From: Pontederia crassipes
Taxonomy: Eukaryota; Streptophyta; Magnoliopsida; Commelinales; Pontederiaceae
DNA: 64,000 nucleotides
Assembly: GCA_030549335.1 (NCBI GenBank)
Contig: CM060196.1
Coordinates: 7,517,501-7,581,500 of the forward strand
Direction: 5' to 3'
Positions within the stretch are counted from its first letter, which is position 1, and each line of letters starts with the position of its first letter. A model generated the notes under the pieces. The model did not search any database. It saw only the letters and a program-made list of their open reading frames with translations, and had not been told where the DNA came from. The position numbers and the translations under genes are program-made. Below are positions 1 to 11,277 of this stretch, one piece after another.

Positions 1-338
1 CATACAAGATTAGATAAGAGTATGAATGACCATATACGTGAACGAGTCAGAGTGGCTCCTATTAGTGAGAAAATGGTAGATAATCGTTTGAGATGATTTG
101 GTCATGTTCAGAGAAGATCATTAGATGCGCCAGTAAGAAGAGTAGATCAAATAATCTGGAGTCCGATTAAAAGAGGGAGAGGGAGGCCAAGGCAGACACT
201 TGACGAACTAATAGGGCAAGATCTATTGGTGAATAATATACCGAAAGGTTTGGTTATTAATAGAGCGGAATGACGTCGTATGATCTATGTAGCCGACCCC
301 ACCTAGTGGGATAAGGGTTTGTTGTTGTTGTTGTTGTA
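1..338 (+). mobile_element. RTE-type LINE, 3' end with (TTG)n tail
   Basis: Frame 1 reads the C-terminal end of a plant RTE (non-LTR retrotransposon) polyprotein, downstream of the reverse transcriptase. Motifs include NRLR-stop-FGHVQRR, RGRGRPRQTLDELI and a final MIYVADPT just before the stop at 304-306. The element ends with GGGATAAGGGTTTG followed by (TTG)n at about 319-336, the microsatellite tail typical of RTE elements in place of poly(A). Two in-frame TGA codons (94-96 and 271-273) stand where the family has Trp, so this copy is dead. The 5' part lies outside the window. Family assignment is from motif memory; the tail and stops are seen directly. Confidence 0.85.
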
Positions 339-754
339 TGAAAAAATGCTAAGATAATAATAAATTGTATTGCGTTATATTTTATATTTCATATTCTAAC
401 TTTAAACTCTTGAGAATAACAATTGATATTTTGTGTAACATGACTAAATTATGAAATTAATTATTAGTACTATTGTATTATTTATTATTCGAGAAATAAT
501 TGAAAGTAAAGGCTTCTATTTTTATTCAAATTAAATTTACTTTTGTGTATTTAATCTACTTTTATGTTTAGATATACAAATCTTATTATATAATGAAATT
601 TGGAACAAAAATTATCATAAATGGAACTACCGAATTTTTTTTTATCATAAATGGACTCTTACTTTCGGTCAAATTTTGTTTAACCGTTTAGAATTGTTCA
701 TATTTTTTTTTCAATAAAGTAGGTGGTCAAGCTCGCTGCCCGACCAAGAATGCA
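339..754. other. AT-rich intergenic DNA
   Basis: No gene is visible. Around 515-560 it contains one divergent copy of an AT-rich repeat (consensus like CAAATTAAATTTACTTTT) that recurs near 8410, 8505, 11930, 12020 and 12150. Confidence 0.5.
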
Positions 755-763
755 TTAAAATAA

Positions 764-1173
764 GGGTTTTTTACCTTCCTAAATTGCGAATTTTTTTCGC
801 GTTTATTCATGACTTTCATATTTTTCGTAAATCTCATCTAAATTATATTTCTTTTTCAACTCAGGTCCATCCGTCAACTTCTGTTAATTTTTTCATCAAT
901 TTTTATTATTTTAATTTATAAAATGACCAAATTGCTCTCGCACAGTTCAAATAAATGAGCTCCCCTTTTCTTTGTTGACCTAAATGCACGAGGACAATTA
1001 GATCATTTCATAAATTAAAATAATAAAAATTAGCATAAAAACTTAATAGAAATTGACGAATTGACCTAAATGAAAAAGGGACATAGTTTAAGGTAAGGTC
1101 TGTGAAAAATACCAAAGTCGTAGGTAGACAATAAAAAAGTTCATTGTTCAGAAGAAGTAAGAGGAAAAAACTC
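764..1173. mobile_element. Foldback Mutator-type MITE with 9-bp TSD
   Basis: The element is an imperfect inverted repeat along almost its whole length: the left arm (about 764-950) pairs with the right arm (about 985-1173). It starts GGGTTTTTTACCTTCC and the reverse complement of its right end is GAGTTTTTTCCTCTTAC. It is flanked on both sides by the identical nonamer TTAAAATAA (755-763 and 1174-1182). A 9-bp target duplication with long terminal inverted repeats is diagnostic of Mutator-like elements. There is no coding capacity, so it is non-autonomous. Confidence 0.8.
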
Positions 1174-1613
1174 TTAAAATAAACTACGTAGAAGTGTTAC
1201 GTAGTCTAGCCATATACACCCGTACCAAATAACCAACTAGTAATAGAAAGTTCCGAAGGTGGCTGCATAGCACACTAGTTCCCAATGACATTATAATTGC
1301 CTTCTTTGTTACTATGTCAATACATCGATTGCCTTCACGATAGATATGCTTCATGTGTATGCATCATGACCTTCGTAGTAGATCATGAATTTCCTTTATT
1401 AAACATTTAAGCTACGCGGGTCCGAACATCCTTCCAGGCTAGAGTAGAGCTGAGCAGAATCGGTACCGGGTCCGGTTTTGGACGAATCTGATCCCGACCT
1501 GATTTCTACCGGGTCGGGAAACTTTGGACCCGGTACCGGTCCCAGAACCGGCCGATATTGGGTCCGGGTCTGACCCGTCAAACTGGGAACGTGACCGGGT
1601 TTGTACTGGGTCT

Positions 1614-1806
1614 AGCATCATACCATATACCACACACCATTAAGAAATAAACAATTAAAATCATAAAGTTTACATGTCCAGCATCATACCACATACACCA
1701 TTACATCCATGTTCAGCATCATACGAAATAAATCTAAGACATACATCATTCTAAATTGATCAAAATGACAAAACCATCATACGAAATAAACAATCCAGCA
1801 TCATAC
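1614..1806 (+). repeat. Four copies of AGCATCATAC
   Basis: The decamer AGCATCATAC occurs at 1614, 1680, 1715 and 1797, each followed by similar text (CATACACCATTA or GAAATAAAC). They lie inside the presumed 3' subterminal zone of the hAT element. hAT transposases bind clustered subterminal motifs, so these may be old binding sites; that is inference. Confidence 0.45.
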
Positions 1807-2965
1807 GGCATTAGTACATTCTAAATTGAGAGCTTCTTCTCTAGTGTAGTATTTACTTCCATCAAACTGTACAAAGAAGATGAACAAAGAAATTAACCAA
1901 GTAAAGTCAATGAAGTTATAGAAGAACAAAGAGAATTATGAATACTTGGCTTTGCATATTTTCATTTTGGCAAATATACCTTGAGAACTTGTCAAGATAA
2001 CATTACAACTGAATCATCTCATGTTTTAAATCTAAAATGCATATATAAGATTGTCTAAGAATAAGTTAGTATGGCAAGTCAAATTGCTTCTCTCATTTTG
2101 TTTAATCAAGACTAAGAATATAAATATGGCATCAAGAGAAACTTTTGATTACCACGTTCTAATTCTGGATTTTCAAACAATAAACACAACACATCGTGGA
2201 GGTAACGCTTAGCATCCCACTTGAGTTTGGAATGTTGCAAGAAATCAGATGTTTTCAGGTATACATTGGGAAAAATAATGGATATAAGTTCTCATGAAGA
2301 TATTTTAACTAAAAAGGATCATTTTCTGATAGTGGGAAGCTATTGTCAAAGACAAAGTAGCTTCCAGTTGTTCCTAACCACTTACAACAAAATCTCGTAT
2401 GGGTAACATGAATTTATAAAATAATTCTAAGAAATAGTTATCAACAAACCTTGGAACACTCCACCCATTGGCAAAAGTTGAAGTGTGAGTAAAAGGGGGC
2501 ATGAGCAAGGTCTAAAAGATTGTCAAGAAGTAGCCCATGCTCCACTCGAAGCTCCATAACTATTTGTTCACAAGAGAAAGTAAATTTTTAGAATTGTTTC
2601 TAAAATGCAAAAAACCAAGCTTCTTAATGATTATGGAATTAGATTGAAATATGAAAGTGTTAAGATAGAAGTGTTTGTAAAAGACTGCAGTTGAACAATT
2701 CAAATTTGGCATAGCAGACATAAAACAGTTTAGCACTTAACAGGTAAGAACATAATATGAAACATCTACGTGCTCACAAATTCATAATTGAAAGAGTTAA
2801 TTGTCTGTTATCATTTGATCTAATGATGAAGTTGAGGTTCCAACTTGGGTGCTCCCGGTAGCTTCTGCATAACAAAAAAATGAAAGAGTTACACAATATG
2901 TAAATGAAAGATTAACATATAAAAAATGAAAGAGTTACACAATATGTAAGTAGAATAATATAACT

Positions 2966-5034
2966 TTAACCTATAATTATATTGTTTGTGAGCTCGAATT
3001 GATCAAAATCTTCTTCAACTTTAAAACATAGTGACGATAGCCAACTTTGTGTGCACACGAGAGCTTCTGCCATTTTGGACGATAGAGAACTCCTAAAAAA
3101 ATCAAGAATGTGTCCTCCAGTGCTAAAGATAGACTCCGAAGGAACTGTAGAGATTGAAATGGCCAAAACATCATGTGCCATTAGAGAGAACACTTTATAC
3201 TTTGTAGAATTGACCTTCCACCAATTTAGAATATCAAAATTCTCTTCACCCTTACAAGGTTCCATTAAATATCTTTCAATTTCAGATTTGTTATCGATAT
3301 TCTTTTTTTCCTTTTGCATTCTACTCCATTGATGAATTCTTGCTATCTTCTCATCAATATTTACATTTTTAGCCCCAGATATAGAATTTGTATTCTTCAC
3401 TTGAGAAGTTGAGTCATTACTACCCTCATGTGCATAATAGTCATACATACGAAACATGCTATCTTGAATCTTTGTAACAACCATAGTAGCTATGGTTGAA
3501 TAATAAAGATTCGTATAGTTTCATTCAATGTAGCCAAGTTTATATCTAGGATCTAATACAACAACAATAAATATCAATGGATTAATATTTCAGGTTTTCA
3601 CAAATACTTATCGTATTTAGATCTCATGTCGCAAGCCATCTTTTGCAAGTATGCATCATGACCATTGCTTCATTTTGCAATTTGAGATTGAACAAATACA
3701 ATCTGATGAAAGCAAGCACAAGAGGTCACAAATGAAGAGCCAAATAAATTACATGTTGCATCATAAAAAAATTTCAGAAACATCACAAAATTTCGAGCAA
3801 TTTCTCAATCTTCAGTTGTTGGCGGCACACAATTGTTATCTTTGAAATGTGATTGGTATCCCCTATCTTCTTCATCCAACATCTCAAATACTTTTTGAAA
3901 TTTTTCAGCTCGTTCCAACATTAAATAGGTTGAATTCCATCGAGTTGGAACATCCATAATAACACTATATTGGCTAGTAATTTTCTCCTCTTGTATAAAT
4001 CTTTTGAATTTTTCAAATCGTGCCGGAGATGATCTCACATAGCGAACAGCCTCACGAATTGATACAATCGTTGATTTCATATCTTGCAAACCATCTTTGA
4101 TCATAAGATTTAGTGTATGTGCACAACATCTGATGTGAATAAAATTAGCATTACAAATTAAACTTTTCCAATTATTTAATCTCTTTTTCAAATGACCAAT
4201 AGCTTTATCATTGGCCGAAGCATTGTCGACGGTGATGGTGAATACCTTTTCAATTTCCCATGCTAATAAACACTTTTCAACAGCTTTAGCAATGTCCTCG
4301 CGTTTATGACTTTCAATTGAACAAAGATTAAGAACCTTTTTATGTAAAACTCAATTTTCATCAATAAAGTGTGATGTGAAACACATATAACACAATTTCT
4401 GACAAAATGTCCAAGTGTCAGTGGTTAGGTAAATACATGAAGAAGACTTCTTAAAAAGTGCCTTGAGTTTTTCCATTTCGTCAAGATATAATTGATAACA
4501 ATCTCTTGCAATAGTAAATCTTGAAGGAATCATAAATCTAGGTTTCAAACATTTTGAATACTTTCGAAAATCAACACCTTCTACAACTCTGAAAGCTTGC
4601 TCATCGCATATCACAAACTCAGCCAAGGCTCTTCTGCAGTCCTCATAGTTATATGAATGAGGGACTAATGATTTTGCTACTCCTTGTAAGCTTTGTACCA
4701 ACATCTTCTGTCCCTTCACTTCACTTCTATGCGGGAACCTCTTGCATCTTTTTAAATATTTAAATAAATAAGTAGTCCCATGTTTATTAGGATCTGCAGC
4801 AAAATCATTTCTACAATATTTGCACCTTACTCTAACTTCATGATATGAAGTAAACTTTTCAAAATGATTCCAGGTTTCAGATTTATTTTTACTAGGCTTC
4901 CTCTTAACTATCTCTATTTGATTGGAAGTATCAATACTTCCTTATACATGATTTGGATTAGATTGTGCAGACTCGATCAAGATATCACCGGAAATAGGAT
5001 TAGACCCAATATTAGTCATTGCATTATCCTCCAT
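2966..5034 (-). pseudogene. hAT transposase, BED finger to hATC domain
   Basis: Starting at ATG 5034 the minus strand reads an acidic leader, then a BED zinc finger (WNHFEKF, CKYC, LFKYLKRC at about residues 55-97), then the hAT catalytic core. The core has LTTDTWT (first Asp), TVDNASAND (second Asp) and CCAHTLNLMIKDGL. It ends in an hATC dimerisation domain with PSESIFSTGGHILDFFRSS (the catalytic Glu) and ALVCTQSWL. Frame is kept from 5034 to 3805 but is broken by a TAA after residue 30, a TGA at 4351-4353 (family has Trp after FIDEN) and a TGA at 3805-3807 (family has SEDW). A frameshift precedes the last segment (3484-2966). The BED finger His is Tyr here (KYL for RHL). The D-D-E residues survive but the gene cannot encode a full transposase. 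Enzyme role: cut-and-paste transposition in the nucleus. Confidence 0.88.
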
Positions 5035-6546
5035 TCCAAAAGTTTGAAAATGAATATTATTTATTTTCTTACACTTTTACATTGCCATTTAGGAAAGAGA
5101 TATAATTTTTTTAATCATGAAAATAATATATTATTTTCAGAAAGGGCATATTATTTATTTTATTATATTTTGTGCATTATTTTTACAAAGAGAAGATTTT
5201 TTATTTTAATAATACTCCAATGATATCGAATTAGATTTACCTACCATTATTATAGGATGTCTATATTTTCTGTAAATACATCTGAAAATAATAATAAATT
5301 ATACTAGTATTTTAATCTGATAGTATATATTTAAAGATTTGATTTTCATTTAAAGTCTTCATTTTTTCTTAATTTAATCATGACAAAAACATAAATGAAT
5401 ACAGATTATATATATACTAATTAGTATTTAAATATTTTTAGTGTGTATATAGAGAAATATTACGGCTGGGGTTGTTATGAGAGAGAGAGAGGGGGGGATT
5501 ATGATTGGGTTTGTTACCAATTAGGAGAAGATTTTGTATTAATTACGTCTATCATGGTTTTTTTTTTAATTTCCTCTGTTTCGAAGACATGGAAATTTAG
5601 GGGTATGTAATGTAATTGTAATGGAAATAATTAACTTGTGATAATTATGTGCTGATTTTTTTTCATTTTTTCTGGTAAAAAATTAGCATAATTAAATAAT
5701 TTTTTAGATTAAATTGAATTCCAGTTGTAATAGGTTAATGCGTAAACATACATACATATATAATACTACCTAATAAAATTCAGGAACAAATAATATATTG
5801 CCGATAATTTATTACAAATATAATTATCTAATTAATATTATTGCCTAATTAATCCTCCTTTTACTTTTAGGCTTTTGAGTACTATCTTCTTGAATAACTA
5901 ACTTTTATTGTAATAGGATACGTTGACAGATACATACGTTTACTTAAGTTTATGAATGAATCTTATTACTTTAAACTAGTCTTAAATTCCGTGCAATCCA
6001 CGAATATTACAAAATAAAATTATAGTGTTATAATATTTAGTTATTTAAAAAATCTTTTTTGAGTAAATAAGATAAATGGATTATTTTATTTGGAGAAAAA
6101 AATTGAATTGACATGAAAAAATTTAAAACATGATAGTGTAAATTATATTAAATTATCTTGTCCTATATGTATGAACATTTATAAGTATAAATGGACAAAA
6201 CATTAATTTTTCTATCACATTTTTTTATAGAAAAAAGTATTCGAAATTTTTTATTTAATAAAGAAAGAATCATTCTTCAAAATATGGGAATGAGCTGAAC
6301 TTATAAGGAGGAAAGTGAAAAGAAATAAAATCTATACGCAGAGCATTCCATCTAAAATCATTAAATTAGTAAAACAATTATATATATATATATATATTAT
6401 TTCCTACTAGTTAAATAGTGAATTTGATTAAGATCAAAATTATTTTATTATTCGATGGATGTAGTAAAATCATTTTAACAAAAATGATAAATTCAATGGT
6501 CATAATTTATTTAACCCTAGATGATAACTTTTTATTATCAAATTAG
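5035..6546. other. AT-rich intergenic DNA
   Basis: No gene is recognised. The 5' terminus of the hAT element should lie in or beyond here but I could not identify it. A short GA run (about 5481-5493) leads into a G run. Confidence 0.45.
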
Positions 6547-6600
<54 letters not shown>

Positions 6601-6613
6601 CTTCATCTTAAAT

Positions 6614-6646
<33 letters not shown>

Positions 6647-6660
6647 AATAATAATAATAA

Positions 6661-6729
<69 letters not shown>

Positions 6730-6740
6730 AATAAATAAAT
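6547..6740 (+). repeat. Compound microsatellite (TA)n-(CAA)n-(AAT)n-(AAAT)n
   Basis: About 26 TA units (6547-6599) are followed after a short spacer by (CAA)n (about 6615-6644), then (AAT)n to about 6719, then (AAAT)n to 6740. Apparent long Asn, Ile or Leu ORFs here are translations of the repeat, not genes. Confidence 0.97.
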
Positions 6741-7329
6741 TTTCTATATAAAAATGTAGAGTGAGGTGCCCATGCATACTCATTAGAATCGAGATATTAT
6801 CTTAATAATCTCAAACAAACAAAATTGTCCTACATGATTTATCAAAATAAATAAAATCTTTATTTTTCGTCATTTTAGTTTGGGTACAATTGTTATATGT
6901 GTATTTAAGAATATATTTACTTATAAACTAATTAATCATATCCTTTTATATTTTATTAGCTCGATTCATCTGAAAACTTTTATTCCTATTGATCTCATTT
7001 AATTTAATATACACATGTTATTCAAGCATTTTTATTTAAATTAAAAATAAATTTTACTTAAATGCACTAAAACTCCTACTTATACATATATTAACATATC
7101 ATAAAAAACATTTAAAATATAAAAAAAATCAAACTTTAGAAAAATATAAGAGATTTTAAATTTTTGGTAACACATCATGTGACATACAATGCCTCCACTT
7201 TTATTTACACACAAATGCTATATTATTTCAGTTCAACTTTTCTACTTACATGCAAGTTCAATTAACTTTTTAATGTTACAACATGATTTTATTTAATTCT
7301 TTGTAAGAAAAAACATTCTCTTTATTTAA

Positions 7330-7810
7330 AAAAAACATGTTTTTCTTTGTTTAATCGGGATAAAAAGGATATTTTTTAGTTAGTACATATATTAGTACAT
7401 TAAATATTCTATAATAATTATTATCTTTTAAAAATTTAAAAGTAAAAAAATATAAATTTTATTGTCGAAAGAAAATTTAAAATGTGATTAAAATATTTAT
7501 TTGTTTATTAAACAAAGAAAAAGCCATCGCTTATACATATATTACTAAATTTCATATTCTATGGCATGCCCTTTTTAATATATTTTAAAAAGAACAGGTT
7601 TTCTTAGTTTAATCCAGACAAAAAGATATTTTTTAAAATTAATCTGACTAAAACAACTACTTATGGCATATTCTATAATTATTGACATTTAAAAAAATCA
7701 GAAATAATAAAAATATAAATTTTATATCAACGGAAATATAAAAAGTGATTAAAATATTTATCTGTTTAAATATTTAATCTTCTTTTTTATTTTAGGTTTA
7801 TGGATATTAT
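7330..7810 (+). repeat. Diverged direct repeat, ~260-bp period
   Basis: Text around 7336-7510 (AACATGTTTTTCTTTG, TTAATCGGGATAAAAAGGA, GTGATTAAAATATTTAT) recurs with substitutions at about 7597-7770 (AACAGGTTTTCTTAG, TTAATCCAGACAAAAAGA, GTGATTAAAATATTTAT). Similarity is clear but well below identity, so this is an old local duplication. Confidence 0.5.
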
Positions 7811-7959
7811 TACCTTGTATAACAAACTTTTCATTATAATATATTTAATATTTTATGGGAAGCTCCAAAATTTTTATAATTCGAAATATATATTTATTTT
7901 TATTTGAAATGAAAACTTTTTAGGTAATATAGATAAAAATATTTAAAAACCACCCTAAC

Positions 7960-8021
7960 GATTCGATTTTTTTCGATTGGGATGGATTTTTCGAGTTGGT
8001 CAGATTTTTCCTACACCCCTA
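7960..8021. other. Possible hAT-like element end
   Basis: The minus strand from 8021 reads TAGGGGTGTAGGAAAAATC and then AACTCGAAAAATCC, resembling common hAT termini. The flanks of 1445 and 8021 do not share an 8-bp duplication, so I cannot join it to the hAT relic to the left. Confidence 0.25.
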
Positions 8022-8407
8022 ACAAAGTTAACATATATTAATATTATTAAATATGATATATTACTATTATATATGATTATGAGTAGTCATTTTAATTAAA
8101 TCCATGAAATATATTTTTAATGCAATACATTTTCCGATTAACGATTTGTTATGATTATGATTAGTTGTGTTTTGGACATAAAACTAACATATTTAGATTT
8201 ATTTATATTACGTTCCAAATTTGGAGGATTAAGTTTATGATTAGTTTAAGTTATCTGATAGTATATATTTATATTATGTTTATGATTTGAAATACGATGC
8301 TATTATATGCTATACTAACAGATAACTTATATACATATATATATATATATATATATAATCATGTTAATATTTGGATACATTGATTATGATTAATTACATA
8401 GGCTAAT

Positions 8408-8575
8408 CGAAAATCCTATTCCTAATCAAATTAGATTTACTTTCTAGATTTAATTTATTACCAACTTTATTATAAGACTTTTTATTTTCTTTTGAAAATC
8501 CTACTCGTAGTGAAATTAGATTTAGTGTGTGGATTTAATTTATTACCATATTTAAAATTTTATAATAATATTATT
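8408..8575 (+). repeat. AT-rich ~96-bp unit, two copies
   Basis: AAAATCCTATTCCTAATC and AAAATCCTACTCGTAGTG each start a segment continuing with AAATTAGATTTA and GGATTTAATTTATTACC. Related units lie in 11925-12200 and 16335-16610 and a fragment near 515. Confidence 0.5.
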
Positions 8576-8806
8576 TTATATTATGTAAATAAATTCAAAT
8601 TTGTAGAAGATTATATTTTTATTTTAATATGTTAGTAAACATTTACATACGAGGATTGGAATTATATTTAGAGTAAAATTACATATTAGAATTAGTTATA
8701 TATATATATATATATATATTAGTACTATAAATTATAATTATGATTAGTTATTATTAATATATGACACATGTCATCATCATAATAAGTCATTTATCATGCT
8801 CTCATT

Positions 8807-9546
8807 AGGGCTGAGCACGGTCCGGTCGACCCGGACCGCACCGACCCGGAAAATCGGGATAAAAACCCGGTCCGGATCCAATCCGGGCCGGAATCGAGTC
8901 CAAGTAATGAAAAATTCGATGGGTTTCAGGTCAGGATCAGGTTTACAATCTAAATACCTGATCTGGACCCGACCCTAGTTATTAGTATATAACATCCATT
9001 TCTTCATTTCCCCTCTCACTTCCTCTCTCCATCTCTCGAGTCTCGCCCTCTCCCTCTTTCTCTCTCTCTCATGATGACGGCGACAGCGGCGACGACTCCA
9101 GCCGACCTCCCCTCTCCTGACTCTACTTGGCCGCCAGGAGTGTCGCAATCCTGCCGCCAAGCATCACGATCCGCCACGATCCCTAGCGGTTGATCTCGGC
9201 CGCCAGGCGTCGGATTTGGCGCCTGGCGGCCGGATCGATCGTCGGGCGGCCAGATCTAGCCCCCTGGCGGTCGATCCGGCCACCAAGCGTTGGATCTGGC
9301 CGCCCGACGGTCAATCCTGGTGCCTGGCGGCCGAATTTGACCACTGGCGACCGATCCGATGCCATATCCAGCGTCGGATCGGCCCCCAGGTGAGTCGATC
9401 CGGCCGCCAAGCGTCGATCCGGACGTCGGATCGTGGAGCGTCAAGCACGCGATTCGAATGGCGTTTCTTGACGATTCCCGACCGCAAACCCGATCGTATT
9501 TTCGGATTATCGGGTCTGACCCGAAACCGGATCCAGCCGGTTTGTA
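8807..9546 (+). mobile_element. GC-rich non-autonomous hAT-like element, copy 1
   Basis: It starts TAGGGCTGAGCACGGTCCGG, matching the hAT terminus at 1445 in the first 12 bases (TAGRGCTGAGCA), and ends in CCGAAACCGGATCCAGCCGG just before a (TAG)n tract. The interior is much richer in GC than its flanks and carries degenerate repeats of GGCCGCCAGGCGTCGGAT (9194-9450). A TATA-like TAGTATATAACATCC (8990-9000), a CT-rich stretch (9001-9070) and an ATG with a 40-codon ORF (9071-9193) look like a captured promoter and leader. No transposase is present. The right terminus and target duplication were not found; the trinucleotide tract sits where they should be. Confidence 0.5.
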
Positions 9547-9571
9547 ATAGTAGTAGTAGCAGTAGTAGTAA

Positions 9572-9615
<44 letters not shown>

Positions 9616-9637
9616 ATAGTAGTAGTAGTAGTAGTAA
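9547..9637 (+). repeat. (TAG)n microsatellite
   Basis: An interrupted (TAG)n tract of about 30 units lies directly at the right edge of the GC-rich element. Poly-Ser or poly-Leu ORFs across it are artefacts. Confidence 0.95.
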
Positions 9638-10492
9638 TATGATTAGAATTAGTTGTTTTAACTGTACATATATTATTTTATATATCATATTATTAGTATT
9701 AATATCTCTATTTAAACAAAACCAAAACTATACAATTAAATAACATAATCTAAAATGACTAATCTAAATTCTTATATTTCAATCTAGCTATTAATTGGGA
9801 AAATAAAAAAATTATGATTTAAAATGAAAATAATTCAAAGTGATGATAATCATAAAGAATGATGCCCTTAAATTATGTGTGTGAGAGAGTTAAAATTCAT
9901 GTCCCTATCGTAATCTTTTAATTATTATTAGTCAAATATAGAATTCATATTAGAAAGAAATTGGATAAGATGTGCGTGACAAAAATTTCAGGGCCTAGCT
10001 ACCCTAGTTAATAATATAATCAAGATGCATTAATGTAAAAACTAAAAACTAAATCCACTTTAATATACTCTCAATTAAGATGCATTAATGTAAAAGGTTG
10101 CTTAAAGTAAATGACTTAAAAATTTGAGAACTTAGATATCTTAGAAGTTAAAAACAATGAAAATTTGATCAACTTAAACTTACTTTATATAAGATGTTTT
10201 AAATTGCAAATCTCTGTTTAATGACAGAATTGTTAGTAATTACAATTAATTTACTAACCATAATATCACACAAATAGAACTTGGCCTAGGTTTTGACTAC
10301 ATTTCAATCCATGAAAAATAACAAAGTAAACCGGCCTGTATTGGATCCTATATTCCTATTCGGCTCGGGTTCTCCGCACAAGAGAAGAGCAAATTGATTA
10401 ACTTTCTCTTACATTTATCATGCAAAATTATATATACTTATGCAAGAAACTACAAAATTCAGATAAAGCATTAAGGATTAAAGGGCGTCACC
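9638..10492. other. AT-rich DNA between elements (also 14048-14902)
   Basis: No gene is recognised. A short internal direct repeat, AGATGCATTAATGTAAAA, occurs at about 10023 and 10078. Confidence 0.45.
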
Positions 10493-10501
10493 CATTAAAA
10501 T

Positions 10502-11268
10502 AAGTGGATGCTCCCACCTAGATCCCGATCTAGATATGAGGGCAGAGATCAAAGACGTGATTTAGCATCGGTTTGAGCGACCATTCAGCATTTAGTGAAG
10601 CAACGGTTCAACATTTTTTGCCCTAGGTGTGACCCACGCCTTAGATGCGCCCGCTCAATCATCAATCCACGATTGCCGCACTCGCGCTCGCCCTCTCGCC
10701 ATCTACGTCGCATGCTCGGTCGCTACTGACCCGCTCGGTTGTTGCTCACTGTCGCCTCGCTCGACTCGATCTATTGCTCGCCTGTCGTCGCCACCCTCGA
10801 ATGGTGAAGTCAAAGCAACTATTATGTGAGTCCGGTGGGTTGTGAGAAGATCCAACAAGAACTGGGTGAAAAGGATGGAGTAGAGGCAAGTTTGGGAGAA
10901 GTTGGGTGGTCAAGTTCTGAGCAGGCATCGAGCGTGATGAGGGTCAGATATGATGGAGTTTGGGGGAGGGAAGAGCTGAGGCAGACAAGTTCCGAGCAAT
11001 CATCGAGGGGTGGAGATGGCGCAACTCAGGGAGGGAAGAGGTGAGGCGACCGAGTTCTGAGCAAGTGGCGATGACGGTGAGGTTTCATTCTAAGCTCTCC
11101 GAGCAGGCAGTGGGGTTGGCGAGACAGAGTCTCACGAATTGATGGGTTTTCTTTTTCGTCCCACCCCACTGAATTGCCCATGCTACCACCTGTACCAAGC
11201 ACTGAACCGTTTCTTCAAACTCTGTCGTCAAATTGGAGGGTGTACAGTCTAGGTGGGAGTGTCCACCT
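10502..11268. mobile_element. Mutator-type element with GC-rich cargo, copy 1
   Basis: Left end AAGTGGATGCTCCCACCTAG and the reverse complement of the right end AGGTGGACACTCCCACCTAG form terminal inverted repeats. Both sides carry the identical 9-bp target duplication CATTAAAAT (10493-10501 and 11269-11277), as in Mutator-like elements. The interior (about 10620-11150) is clearly richer in GC than its surroundings and is open in several short frames, but I recognise no protein. It has no transposase, so it is non-autonomous. GC-rich cargo is typical of Pack-MULEs that captured gene fragments; that capture is inference here. Confidence 0.8.
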
Positions 11269-11277
11269 CATTAAAAT

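Larger units (their letters stand above)
1445..5034 (-). mobile_element. hAT (Ac-like) DNA transposon relic
   Basis: This stretch holds a broken hAT transposase on the minus strand and, downstream of it, a likely element terminus at 1445 reading TAGAGCTGAGCA followed by GGTACC/CCGGGTCC-rich subterminal DNA (1445-1610). TAGNGNTG starts are typical of hAT terminal inverted repeats. The opposite terminus was not found with certainty, and no 8-bp target duplication could be matched, so the right limit given is only the transposase start codon. The same TAGRGCTGAGCA start occurs at 8807 and 13217. Confidence 0.65.
6741..8655. other. AT-rich intergenic DNA with degenerate repeats
   Basis: No coding sequence is recognised. 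It holds the diverged direct repeat at 7330-7810, a possible hAT-like end at 7960-8021, TA microsatellites near 8334-8356 and 8697-8718, and two copies of an AT-rich ~96-bp unit at about 8408-8575. Confidence 0.5.

Noticed and set aside
1399-1633. Overlapping minus-strand open frames
   Set aside because: They lie in the CCGG-rich subterminal zone of the hAT element and reflect its composition.
6521-6783. Poly-Asn, poly-Ile and poly-Leu open frames
   Set aside because: They are translations of the compound microsatellite.
1445-8021. A single 6.6-kb hAT element with ends at 1445 and 8021
   Set aside because: The 8-bp flanks (GGCTAGAG and ACAAAGTT) do not match and the termini agree only loosely.
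9216-9743. 175-codon open frame with a poly-Ser run (also 13626-14153)
   Set aside because: It reads through GC-rich degenerate repeats and the (TAG)n tract with no family resemblance; the apparent conservation is only the tandem duplication.
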